Made by a program: the position numbers and the translations under genes
NCBI GenBank assembly: GCA_033239005.1
Contig: BSQZ01000034.1
Span: 1,595,001 to 1,659,000 of the forward strand
Source of the DNA: Lamellibrachia satsuma
Taxonomy: Eukaryota > Annelida > Polychaeta > Sabellida > Siboglinidae
Direction: 5' to 3'
DNA length: 64,000 bases
Shown: piece by piece, positions 11,511 through 24,489 of the stretch
How positions within the stretch are numbered: the first letter of the stretch is position 1
How the letters are laid out: each line of letters begins with the position of its first letter
Notes under the pieces: generated by a model
Database searches by the model: none
Told to the model about the DNA's origin: nothing
What the model saw: only the letters and a program-made list of their open reading frames with translations

Positions 11511-12393
11511 TTACCACAGGGCGACTCTGGAAATAATAAACGTCTTGGCGTTGGGGAAAAGCCTGTTAGTAAATAGCGTATAGGGCACTAGCCCTAAATT
11601 TTTTTAACCCAGACAACGCAAAGCCAAAAGACAAAAGTTTTTGAACATATGATAGAATAACAAAGTACAGATTACGGCCACATAATCAAATTGTAAACAA
11701 TTATATTAATGCAATATTATCAAAAGTATGTAGGTAAGTCCACAGTACATACAATTTAACGAAGTTACTAAAACAAAGGGACAATTTTATACATAGTAAA
11801 ACAGCTTGCTAACCAGAGAGTTGGCGAAAAAAGGAGATGTAAACGAACCGTTAGCGGCAACCGTCAGAAATACGTAACTAACCCTTAAAATATTTACCTT
11901 ATTGATGACATCCAATGTATAACAAAACTTAACTACTTAGATAACATTACATGTGTTGAATTTAGTATACAAAACCATAGTGCTGACAAATTACTAAAAA
12001 TGCGAGAACTACAAATTTAAATGTTTTAAAGCTGCTGCCTCCTAGCGACCAATCCGATCAATCGCCATAGCCACAACTCCATAAACAGACTACTAAAGCG
12101 ATTTAACCGCCATGGCTCATATGAAGTGCCCTATAACATGTAGATTCCGGGATCGATATTGACTCGATGGTTTTGAGTACTAAGACATTAAAGCTTTCAA
12201 GCAATGGCAATAAAACAGTCGCTGGCCGTTTGTGTAGCAGTGACTGTTTATTACTTTGAACTTACCAACGTGTGAAAGTACTTATAAAACTGTAGAAATT
12301 GAGGAGTGGGTCCGGGAAATTAAAAAAGCACAATGGACGGAAAGAGATTGAATGACCGGATAAAAGATATCGGGATACAATTCTCCTTAACAG

Positions 12394-12437
<44 letters not shown>

Positions 12438-13130
12438 CACTTTATTTTTACACTCAAACCCAGAGTACAACTCTGTTCAAGGGTGTTTACAATGACTAAA
12501 TGGACTAAAATGCGCGTAATAAAATTAAAGCTTAAGCTTCATTAAAACAAAAATGTACTAAGCAAGATAAGATAAAGCTATCAATGTACATACAAAAGCA
12601 TACGCATGAGTAAATAATTAATAAATAAATAAATAATTAATAAATAATTAAAATAATTAATAATTAAAAAAAATTATAAATGAATAAATAATTAAAGGAA
12701 CAACAGTAAAATGCCGGACGGTGTGGGCAGGTCACTGGGTGCTGACGGAGACAGGCCGGCTGGCAATGAGAGAGCAGCACAGCGAGACCGCAGGAAAGGG
12801 GAAGACCACAATTCAGATGAGAAGACAGCGTTAGGGGAAAGGCTGCCAACAGGGAGCAGTGGAAAAAGTGCAACAACCACCAAAGCAATGCGTCAGTACA
12901 GGAACTAGTCGTCCCCAATCCTTAAGTGAACTACGAGAAAGAACAACGATATCAGCAGTTTAACAAAATAGGTCACGTGTGTTTAATATAAGGGGAATGA
13001 ACAGCGATTTCGATTGGTTGACTGAATGACTTTATTACGAGATATTGCGACACTGTATTTGTTAGCATTTTTATCATCTAAGTTGGATAAAAATCACCTT
13101 AAAATATGCAATTTGGCGTTAAAATAAAAG
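11511..13130. other. Intergenic AT-rich DNA with (AAT)n and TAAA/ATTA tracts
   Basis: An (AAT)n run lies at 12397-12436 and a TAAATAATTAA-rich tract at 12610-12700. Between and after them is a short GC-richer block (12700-12910) with an open 65-residue hydrophilic frame that matches nothing I know. No gene is supported. Confidence 0.45.
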
Positions 13131-13135
13131 AGTAA

Positions 13136-13380
13136 TGTACTGTACCCAATAGTGTACTGTACCCAATAGTGTACTGTACCCAGTAGTGTACTGTACCCAG
13201 TAGTGTACTGTACCCAATAGTGTACTGTACCCAATAGTGTACTGTACCCAGTAGTGTACTGTACCCAATAGTGTACTGTACCCAATAGTGTACTGTACCC
13301 AGTAGTGTACTGTACCCAGTAGTGTACTGTACCCAGTAGTGTGCTGTACACAGTAGTGTACTGTACCCAGTAGTGTACTG
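13136..13380. repeat. 17-bp minisatellite, ~14 copies
   Basis: The unit TGTACTGTACCCARTAG repeats head to tail with an A/G variant. GTACTGTAC-type self-complementarity lies in each unit. The minus-strand frames that read HYWVQYTTGYSTLLG are periodic over 17 codons and are artefacts. Confidence 0.96.
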
Positions 13381-14780
<1,400 letters not shown>

Positions 14781-14784
14781 TGAG

Positions 14785-15025
14785 ATTCTGCAAGTCAACA
14801 CCATTGGACAGTATTCTCAAACAGAAACGACTGTGCTGGCTTGGGCACGTGCAGCGGATGTACAGTGACTGCTCCCGAAGACCACCCTCTGTATGAGGAG
14901 TTAACTGAAGACAAACACACAGGTGGCAGACCTAACTTGAGATACAATGATGTAATCATAAAAGGAGATCTGAAAGACCACGGTATTGGCCTTCTGCATT
15001 GGCAAACATTTGCCGAACACAGATA
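14785..15025 (+). pseudogene. LINE ORF2 C-terminal relic
   Basis: One frame gives DSILKQKRLCWLGHVQRM, and after a frameshift LYEEL..DKHTGGRPNLRYNDV, GDLKDHGI and HWQTFAEHR. This is the conserved tail of many animal LINE polyproteins (RLRWLGHV.RM ... GxRxxGRPKLRYKDV..RDL). No RT core is present, and the frameshift shows it is dead. Confidence 0.78.
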
Positions 15026-15029
15026 TCAT

Positions 15030-15555
15030 ACCACGCCAGTTTTAATGGCGGTTCTGCATTTGAACCGGTTTTCATTAGATTCAGTTATATCAATAACAAC
15101 TTTATCTGGTTTAAATTAGAATCTGACATACCAATTAGAAATCTGACCGCTATTCCTTTTACTCATTTTATAGGTGAAGTTAGTTTACATTAGAATCAGA
15201 CATATTAATTAGAACTCAACACGGTCTCTGGCACATGAGTCGACACACGATGAGAACTAATTGCATACATCAGAGTCGGTTTACACACCTGCTGGGCAAA
15301 GTCAGGTAGCATACCTGCACAGCAACTATTAAAACTCCATCCTCATTTGACTTAGCAAAATAATATTTGTGTTTCCGGTTGCCTGGCCGACCCTGTTAAA
15401 TGTAGCCGACCCTAGAAGTTCTTACGGCATGACGAGGAAAATACTTAATTTTTTTGCGATCCTGTAACAAACCAATTAAGTGCAGAGAAAAACATAAACA
15501 TTTGCCGCCTGAGCCAATATCTACCTGTCAAGATGGTTAAATACTGGAAATATTT
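15030..15555. other. Intergenic, nothing recognised; may include the 5' UTR of the next LINE
   Basis: I could not fix the 5' end of the CR1-like element that follows, because its upstream sequence does not align with the 5' region of the 26.3-31.0 kb copy. Confidence 0.35.
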
Positions 15556-15608
15556 GTTTAACATAATGGTCGGAAGAAATTGTGGGTAAGATCTTAAAAC
15601 TAAATTGT

Positions 15609-16924
15609 ATGATGGCGCCGTGCAAACGGCAGTTAAAGGCCACAAGGCACTTAATTTGTGGCAGTTGCAGTAACTGGGTGGACTTCGTCAAGTGGTGGTG
15701 CGAGAAGTCCTGGGCTGAGGTCCAGGCAGATAGTTTTAGTTTTGAGTGTAGGGGATGCGCGAAGATGAAGGAACTAGAGGTGTAGTTGGAAGAGCTGAGG
15801 CTGCTCGTTGTGGCAATGGTGGGAAGGGAACAGGGGAGTTGTGCCAGTAGTTCCGGTGGGGGAACAGTAGACGATAAAGTGGGGAAAGACACAAGAGATG
15901 CTAGGGAGAGCTCACCTCAGCCTGGGAGGAAGGTGAGAGGAGGGAAGGTGACAGGTCATAGGGAGACAGGACGTAAGGAGACGGGAAGGAAAGGAACGGG
16001 AGGGAAGACAACCGGAGTGAAGGAGAGGGGAGTAGGGGAGACAGGAGGGAAGGAGAAGGGAGTGGGGGAGACGGGAAGGAAGACAACCGGAGTGAAGGAG
16101 AGGGGAGTAGCGGAGACAGGAGGGAAGGAGAAGGGAGTGGGGGAGACGTTAGGGAAAACAACCGGAGTGAAGGAGAGGGGAGTAGGGGAGACAGGAGGGA
16201 AGGAGAAGGGAGTGGGGGAGACGGAAGGGAAAACAACCGGAGCGAAGGAGAGGGGAGTGGGAGAGACAAGAGCAAAGGAGTGGGAAGTGGGGGAGACAGG
16301 AGGGAAGGACAGAATGTGATGGAGGGGATCGAAAGGAAGAGTTATTCTGCAGCAGTGATAGAGGGGGTGAGGAAGAGAGCGAGGGTGTTTGTGGGGGATT
16401 CGATAGTTAGGAAGACCGACAGAGTCTTAAACAAGGGAGATGATGTGGTGGTCTGCTTGCCTGGAGCCAAAATAGAGGCGATAACTGAGAGGGTAAAAAA
16501 CATCGTAGGCTCGGGTAAGGGTGGATCTGTTTTAGTACACGTAGGGACAAATAACGTAGAGAGGGAGGGTACAACTGCCATAGTTAGGAAATATAGGCAG
16601 TTGGTCAGAACACTAAAACAGACGCGGGTTGAGCAGGTAATACTGTCAGGGATTTTACCTGTAATGGGCAGGAGGGGTCACAAATATCTAAATTGTCGGG
16701 GGATGGCAATTAACATGTTAGTCCAGAGGCTGTGTAGGGAAGAGGAAGTTGGATTTGTGGATTTATGGGGAGGTTTTGTTGGGAGGGCTGATATGTACAT
16801 GAAGGATGGGCTTCATTTAAGTGGAAAGGGGGCGGCAGTATTCGCGGACAAACTTTCAGCAGCAGTAGATAGCGACTTGGGTACAATGACAAATATTTTT
16901 GGAAGTAAACATTCTTTAAACTAG
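15609..16924 (+). pseudogene. CR1-like ORF1: PHD-like finger, repeat linker and SGNH/GDSL esterase
   Basis: It starts at ATG ATG GCG (MMAPCKRQ). A PHD-like zinc finger follows with CGSC, then tryptophans and CRGC (15651-15765). A TAG (15783-15785) interrupts the frame, which then reads on through a charged linker made of a 25-residue tandem repeat (TTGVKERGVGETGGKEKGVG and five more residues; about 16005-16260). A frameshift near 16280-16320 leads to the esterase (about 16380-16860), whose SGNH signature is intact: GDS in RVFVGDSIV, GTNN in VHVGTNN, and the catalytic D-H pair in KDGLHLSGKG. In CR1 elements the esterase is thought to act on membranes or lipids and ORF1 to bind RNA. ORF1 ends TTA AAC TAG, the frameshift-like junction to ORF2. 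Confidence 0.85.
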
Positions 16925-19759
16925 AAGTGCAGGGGGGTTACCTAGAGGTGTCTCAAGCAGAACAAGAGGCCACTAGCACAGATAAACCAATATCAAATCA
17001 TCCGAAAAACATCTCTGAAAAAGGTTATAGATGCGTATGTTTAAATGCAAGGAGCATAGTAAATAAGAAAAACGAATTAAGCATTATGGTAGAAGATATT
17101 GACCCTCACATAATTGGTATAACTGAATCATGGGCCAACATAGATATAACAGATGCTGAATTAGGACTGACAGGATACGTAATGTTTAGGAAAGATCGAA
17201 TAGGAAGAAGGGGCGGGGGAGTTATTTTATATGTTAAAGAATCTATTCAGGCTTATGAAATAAAACTAGAAAGGGAAATTCAAAATTAACTATTGGATTA
17301 GTTTACCGAAGTCCAAACATAAACGAAGAGGACAACAGAAAAATAAAAAACGCTATAAAGGAAGTTAGTAAAGGGGAATGTATCATAATGGGAGATTTTA
17401 ACCATGGACACATACAATGGAATTCTCTAGAGAGCACAGGGATTGAGGATCAACAATTTCTATGTTTAATCCAGGATAGCTTTCTTACTCAGCACGTACT
17501 AGAACCAACCAGGGGAGAAAATGTATTAGATATAGTTTTGTCACCACAGAAAGAATTAGTGGACAATGTAAACATATGTGAACCATTGGGTAATTTTGAC
17601 CATAATCAAATACATTTTGACATCAATGTAAAATCAGAAAGTAAAAATAAGAAAACGTACAAGAGAAACTTCCACAAAGGTAACTACAAAGATATGAGAA
17701 AATACTTAGCAAAGCTAGATTGGAATAACATGCTGATGAATAAGACCGCAATTGAATGTTGGAATATTCTAAAATATGAAATTGAGAGTATCATCGATAA
17801 ATTTGTTCCCTTCCGAAAACAAGGAAAACGGTGTAGAAAGAAACACTTGTCAAACGAAGCAATTAGAAAAATAATTCTAAAACAAACTATGTGGAGGGTT
17901 TATAGGCGTACCAGAAAGGAAGAGGACTATGCAAAATACAAAGAGGCACTTAATGCAGCTACAACTGAAATCAGACAATCTAAAAGAAGCTATGAGCAAA
18001 AACTGGCATGTAACATAAAAAATGACAGCAAGAGTTTTTATGCATATGTCAGGAGTAAGCAAAACGTACAAGACAAGATTGGACCTCTAGAAGACAGTGC
18101 TGGAAATATAATATCACAGGGGTTTTTAATGGCGGAAGACCTAAATGGTTACTTCAGTTCAGTGTTTACCAAAGAAGATATTAGTTCATTACCAGTTGCT
18201 GATGTTAAATTTCAGGGGGCTAAATCGGACTATTTAGGACCGTTAGTTGTAACTCCAGAATTGGTAGCTAAGAAAATAAAGGCAATGAAGGATAACAAAT
18301 CACCGGGAGTGGATGGGATTCCTCCAAAATTACTAATGGAAACAGTAGATCAAATCAGTATACCACTTGCAAGAGTATTCAACTTGTCATTAAAAGAGGG
18401 AGTTGTTCCGTTTGAATGGAAAGAAGCAAACATCATACCATTATTTAAACAGGGTTCGAGAAATAAGTCAGAGAATTACAGACCAGTGAGTTTAACGTCA
18501 GTGATTTGTAAATTATTAGAAAGGTTAATTAAAGACCATATGGTGGACTTCCTCCTTAAACATAAATTATTAAATTCATCTCAACATGGATTCCTTAAAG
18601 CGAGGTCATGCTTAACAAATATGTTATGTTTTTTTTGGAAGAAATCACTAAGTGGATAGACGTGGGATCGCCAGTAGATATTATCTACTTAGATTTTCAG
18701 AAAGCTTTTGACAAAGTGCCACATCAAAGATTACTACTTAAATTAAAAGCCCATGGTATCGGGGATAGCATAACTGACTGGATAGAACAATGGCTGACTG
18801 ACAGAAGACAACGAGTTGTAGTAGATGGAGAAGTTTCAAATTTGAAATCGGTTTTGAGTGGGGTACCTCAAGGATCAGTATTAGGACCTATATTATTCTT
18901 AATTTATATCAATGACTTGGACGACAGTATAACAAGTAACATACTGAAATTTGCGGATGACACAAAACTGTTTAGAAAGGTTAATGCTGATGGTGATAAA
19001 CAACATTTACAAAACGATCTAGACAGATTAGTGAAATGGTCTGAGAAATGGCAGATGTTGTTCAATTTTGGGAAATGCAAATGCCTACATACAGGACATG
19101 GGAACTTGAATGTAAACTATAAAATGGGAGATACTGTTCTGGGTACTACTGTAAAAGAAAAGGACTTAGGAGTTACAATAAGCGCTGATATGAAAGTTTC
19201 AGCGCAGTGTGGTATTGCAGCTTCAAAGGGTAATCAAATTCTTGGATTGATTAGAAGAAACATAACATACAAGGGAAAAAAGTTAATTATACCTCTCTAT
19301 AAAGCAATAGTTAGACCTCATTTAGAATACTGTATACAAGCATGGAGACCATATCGGAAGAAGGATATAGATACGCTTGAACGCATACAAAGGAGAGCAA
19401 TTAAAATGATTCCAGAACTTAGAGACCTTAGTTATGAAGAACGCCTGAAAGAATGTGGTTTAACAACTCTAGAGACAAGGAGGTTAAGAGGAGATCAGAT
19501 TGAAGTTTTTAAGATATTGAATGGGTATGAAAATATTGATAGAAATATGTTTTTCTCACTCAAGAAGGATAGCAGAACTAGAGGACAAGAGGTAAAAACA
19601 GTAAAGGATCAATGTAGATTGGACATCAGGAAGCACTCGTTCGCACAGAGGACAATAAATGAATGGAACAAATTGTCTACAGATTGTGTAACTGCTAGCA
19701 GCGTGAATATGTTTAAAAACAAGGTTGACACATATCTCAGGAGGGCGGGTTATAAGTAG
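16915..19759 (+). pseudogene. CR1-like ORF2: endonuclease and reverse transcriptase, frame-broken
   Basis: The endonuclease has CLNARSIVN, GITESWAN, RGGGVILYV and MGDFNHGHIQW. The final SDH motif reads FDH here (SDH in the other copy), so the nuclease is probably dead. Relative to the 26.3-31.0 kb copy, a short deletion near 17280 (about 15-18 codons) shifts the frame, and a T-run length change near 18632 shifts it again. The reverse transcriptase shows SPGVDGIPPKLL, NYRPVSLTS, DFQKAFDKVPH, GVPQGSVLGPILF and the catalytic FADD in LKFADDTKLF. The C-terminal domain ends RRAGYK at TAG 19759. There is no ATG at the start; the frame is -1 relative to ORF1 from the TTTAAAC at 16915. Confidence 0.9.
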
Positions 19760-19850
19760 GTGAACATTGTTGGATTCTCGATAAGCCAATGGCTTCCTTG
19801 TCCACTTGCCATCTGGGCCTTTGGCTTGGATGGCAAATCTTGTTAAATCT
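19760..19850 (+). other. CR1-like 3' UTR with terminal tandem repeat
   Basis: A conserved 3' UTR with GATAAGCCAATGGCTTCC, TTGTCCACTTGCCATCTGG and GGATGGC, followed by AAATCTTGTTAAATCTTGTT. The same ending occurs at 56505-56605 and, inverted, at 26331-26425, so it marks the family 3' end probably recognised by the reverse transcriptase. Confidence 0.85.
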
Positions 19851-21109
19851 TGTTAAAGATCTGTTCGCGCTCTAGTTATTTTCAAACAAGCGCTGAGATT
19901 GAGGAGCAGCGTGGCTTATTTATTCATCAGTAAAACTGTCTAGTTGACAACGAGAGAATTCGAGTTTTTCCGACATTGCGTGTGGGCGATAAAGGGGATC
20001 CTAGCATCGGGAAAAGTTATACACTACCACCCGATTCTATCAACCCACTGATCCGTTTATCGGTCTGATGTGGTGTTGTCGGAGCGGTTTAATCTAAGCA
20101 ATTTCCGAAGAAGAAAACATAATTATGATGTTAAACTGTGAATAACTATTGTGACATATTTGGCAACTCCTATATAAATATGGATATACCTAGGCTGTGC
20201 TATGCATCGGATCATTCATCAGTATATGTCATAGTCATGTTGAAGTGTTAATATTATTAACACGTATTGTTAGTCCCAATAACGACTTAATATCGCCCAT
20301 GGTTACCACAGCAAACTGTACTCTGTTAGATACAAATAACAATGTCATGTTGTTATTTAGTACATATTACATTGTTTGAAAGGATGTCATACCTATGTCG
20401 CACCATTGGGAATTTTAAACAAGATAAAGGAAGATGTTAAATTTGTTGCTGCAGAACAATCCTTTTTCGCAACAACAAAAATATATGTTGGAACCGGCCG
20501 AGGCGGGGCGCTGCAGTATAACCGTTGATTAGGTGCGAGTTGCGTATCTTATCATGTATCGTCTTTGCTTCCATATTCCTAATTGAAAAACACATGTGGA
20601 CAAATTTAACATGCCAAATCTTAACTCAAATTAATTAATGTATTGATGTATAATGTGGTGTATACTGGAACACTACAATCATGACAGTATTCCAAGTAGA
20701 CATGTGTACACGATCACGCTGGGCATAATCGTGTTGGCAAGGCAGCGAGGTATAGTACTCTCAAAAAATTGCCAGGTAAATACTCAAATACCATAAAATA
20801 TCCCCTGTCAAGGAAGTAATGAAACAATGAAATTGTTCCTACATTCCCTAAAATGTGACATGTAAGAGGAACATAGTGTGTGAATAATTTAAGTAACATG
20901 CGTAGTTCGTTTAATTAATAAAAGAGGGCGTACTTCTGTTGAAATTATCAGATTTACTTTGATCGTTACATCGGGTAACTTGCGAAAGTGTGAATAGCCT
21001 GATGTTATATAACATAGCCAGACCACTTTTGCCGTTTTTCGCATAATTTTTATCGGATGCGGTGAAATTAATTGAATACTTGCATGATTTCATCAAGACT
21101 AAACAACAC
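19851..21109. other. Intergenic, nothing recognised
   Basis: AT-rich DNA with only short, unconvincing open frames. Confidence 0.4.
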
Positions 21110-22964
21110 GGGTACTAGAGCCGGCATGTCGTAGTGGGTACTACAGCCAGCATGTCGTAGTGGGTACTAGAGCCAGCATGTCGTAGTGGGTAATAGAGCC
21201 AGCATGTCGTAGTGGGTACTAGAGCCAACATGTCGTAGTGGATAATAGAGTCAGCATGTCGTAGTGGATAATAGAGTCAGCATGTCGTAGTGGGTAATAG
21301 AGCCAGCATGTCGTAGTGGATACTAGAGCCAGCATGTCGTAGTGGATACTAGAGCCAGCATGTCGTAGTGGATAATAGAGCCAGCATGTCGTAGTGGGTA
21401 ATAGAGCCAGCGTGTCGTAGTGGGTAATAGAGCCAGCATGTCGTAGTGGGTACTAGAGCCAGCATGTCGTAGTGGATACTAGAGCCAACATGTCGTAGTG
21501 GGTACTAGAGTCAGCATGTCGTAGTGGGTAATAGAGCCAGCGTGTCGTAGTGGATAATAGAGCCAGCATGTCGTTGTGGATATTAGAGCCAGCATGTCGT
21601 AGTGGGTAATAGAGCCAGCATGTCGTAGTGGGTACTAGAGCTAGCATGTCGTAGTGGGTAATAGAGCCAGCATGTCGTAGTGGGTACTAGAGTCAGCATG
21701 TCGTAGTGGGTAATAGAGCCAGCATGTTGTAGTGGATAATAGAGCCAGCATGTCGTTGTGGATATTAGAGCCAGCATGTCGTAGTGGGTAATAGAGCCAG
21801 CATGTCGTAGTGGGTACTAGAGTCAGCATGTCGTAGTGGGTAATAGAGCCAGCATGTCGTAGTGGGTAATAGAGCCAGCATGTCGTAGTGGATAATAGAG
21901 CCAGCATGTCGTTGTGGATATTAGAGCCAGCATGTCGTAGTGGGTAATAGAGCCAGCATGTCGTAGTGGGTAATAGAGCCAGCATGTCGTAGTGGGTAAT
22001 AGAGTCAGCATGTCGTAGTGGGTAATAGAGCCAGCATGTCGTAGTGGGTACTAGAGCCAGCATGTCGTAGTGGGTAATAGAGCCAGCATGTCGTAGTGGG
22101 TAATAGAGCTGTCGTAGTGGGTACTAGAACCAGCATGTCGTAGTGGGTAATAGAGCCAGCATGTCGTAGTGGGTAATAGAGCCAGCATGTCGTAGTGGGT
22201 AATAGAGCCAGCATGTCGTAGTGGGTAATAGAGCCAGCATGTCGTAGTGGGTAATAGAGCCAGCGTGTCGTAGTGGGTACTAGAGCCAGCATGTCGTAGT
22301 GGGTAATAGAGCCAGCATGTCGTAGTGGGTAATAGAGCCAGCCTGTCGTAGTGGGTACTAGAGCCAGCATGTCGTAGTGGATACTAGAGCCAACATGTCG
22401 TAGTGGGTACTAGAGCCAGCATGTCGTAGTGGGTAATAGAGCCAGCATGTCGTAGTGGGTAATAGATCCAGCATGTCGTAGTGGGTACTAGAGCCAGCAT
22501 GTCGTAGTGGATACTAGAGCCAACATGTCGTAGTGGGTACTAGAGCCAGCATGTCGTAGTGGATACTAGAGCCAACATGTCGTAGTGGGTACTAGAGCCA
22601 GCATGTCGTAGTGGATACTAGAGCCAGCATGTCGTAGTGGGTAATAGAGCCAGCATGTCGTAGTGGGTACTAGAGCCAGCATGTCGTAGTGGGTAATAGA
22701 GCCAGCATGTCGTAGTGGGTAATAGAGCCAGCATGTCGTAGTGGGTAATAGAGCCAGCATGTCGTAGTGGGTAATAGAGCCAGCATGTCGTAGTGGGTAA
22801 TAGAGCCAGCATGTCGTAGTGGGTAATAGAGCCAACGTGTCGTAGTGGGTAATAGAGCCAGCGTGTCGTAGTGAGTAATAGAGCCAGCATGTCGTAGTGG
22901 GTAATAGAGCCAGCATGTCGTAGTGGGTAATAGAGCCAGCGTGTCGTAGTGAGTACTAAAGCCA
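21110..22964. repeat. 26-bp minisatellite, ~71 copies
   Basis: The unit contains AGCCAGCATGTCGTAGTGG followed by GTAATAG, GTACTAG, ATAATAG or ATACTAG variants. Marker variants such as TCGTTGTGGATATT recur at about 21571, 21753 and 21909, spaced 182 and 156 bp (7 and 6 units), so parts of the array grew by block duplication. Minus-strand frames reading MLALLPTTTCWLYYPLRHAG are periodic over 26 codons and are not genes. Confidence 0.97.
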
Positions 22965-23835
22965 ATTTTTTTCGCAAAATGATTCTGAAACGAGACGAAC
23001 GAAGAAATCAAACTGAGCAGTGACCGTGAAATGAATCCTGTATCTGCAGAAGACAGAAACACCGCTGTGTCAAACTGTGTCAAACTACATTTACGTCATA
23101 TGTCACAGGTGAGTTGCTACGTAACGCTTTCTGACTCTGTACTTTTCAAACGGAGGAAATTCACGCTGGACCGATTCTGTTAATATAATCGTCTACCGGA
23201 GCACGAGCCAGCACGGTGACGCAGTCGCAATGAAATGTCAATGATACCATAAAGGGCATAGCGAACGACGGGGAATAACCTATATTAGGAGATGTTATGG
23301 AGCGAAGTCATAACACTGACTCTCAGGAGAGAAAGCTGTTCTGATCTCAACGCAATGCGTCTTTGCGCGTTTGCAGCCGTTGCAATTTTGTCGGCGGTCG
23401 GTATCAATGAATGCCAGCTGTGTGCTACTGTCGTTGCCATCTGTGCTTTAATCGGAGTCAGATCTTTCTTGGTTTTATCAATGTCCTTCCTTCCTTCGTC
23501 TTATTAAATTTGCTTGTCGCAAGCCTGTTATGCCGGGAACTCCCACAACGCGATGAATGAACGCTGAACTTATACGGTCGGTCTAATCACCGCGGCTCAA
23601 CGGCGGAATTGCAAGTTGCCGGACTATCGCATTTGCAGTCCGGCAGCACGAATTGTAAATTGAAGACGCTAATTAGTGCGGCGTATGATGGGCAGGCTGC
23701 ACGCCTGTGGACTATGTGATTAGTTTGTGATCCGGAGTAGCACTTTCTCGCAAATTTAATTCGGTACCTGTCGGTTGAGAAGTTTTCGCACACGGTGTTC
23801 AAGACAGACATGCGCAATTAATGTTGAAATGTCAG

Positions 23836-23836
<1 letters not shown>
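22965..23836. other. Intergenic; one small frame with a signal-peptide-like start
   Basis: A short open frame (23355-23507 from an inner ATG) begins MRLCAFAAVAILSAVG, which resembles a signal peptide, and then ends after ~50 residues rich in hydrophobics. I have no further support for a gene. Confidence 0.3.
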
Positions 23837-23927
<91 letters not shown>

Positions 23928-23964
23928 CACACACACACACGCATATACACATATGTGTATATTG

Positions 23965-24001
<37 letters not shown>

Positions 24002-24013
24002 GTAAATAAAAAT

Positions 24014-24062
<49 letters not shown>
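23837..24062. repeat. (TA)n microsatellites with short (CA)n and TATG interruptions
   Basis: TA blocks at 23837-23926, 23967-23990 and 24018-24062, separated by ACACACAC and GTATGTATGTA segments. Confidence 0.95.
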
Positions 24063-24065
<3 letters not shown>

Positions 24066-24080
24066 AGGATTGTTATTTAC

Positions 24081-24416
<336 letters not shown>

Positions 24417-24489
24417 CCAATAAAGCAGCGTCATAGTTACAGCATCATGGTATGTAACCATATTTTCAGTTGTTAGAAGCGAGCTGAGG

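Larger units (their letters stand above)
15560..19850 (+). mobile_element. CR1-like non-LTR retrotransposon, near full length, inactivated
   Basis: The order is short 5' UTR, ORF1 (PHD-like finger, repetitive linker, SGNH esterase), ORF2 (apurinic-type endonuclease, reverse transcriptase, C-terminal domain), and a ~90-bp 3' UTR ending in two copies of AAATCTTGTT. PHD and esterase domains in ORF1 and a short repeat at the 3' terminus are known traits of the CR1 group. There is an in-frame stop and a frameshift in ORF1 and two frame breaks in ORF2. The exact 5' end and any target duplication could not be seen. Confidence 0.88.

Noticed and set aside
12711..12908. 65-residue hydrophilic frame
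   Set aside because: Short, competing antisense frames of equal length, no family resemblance.
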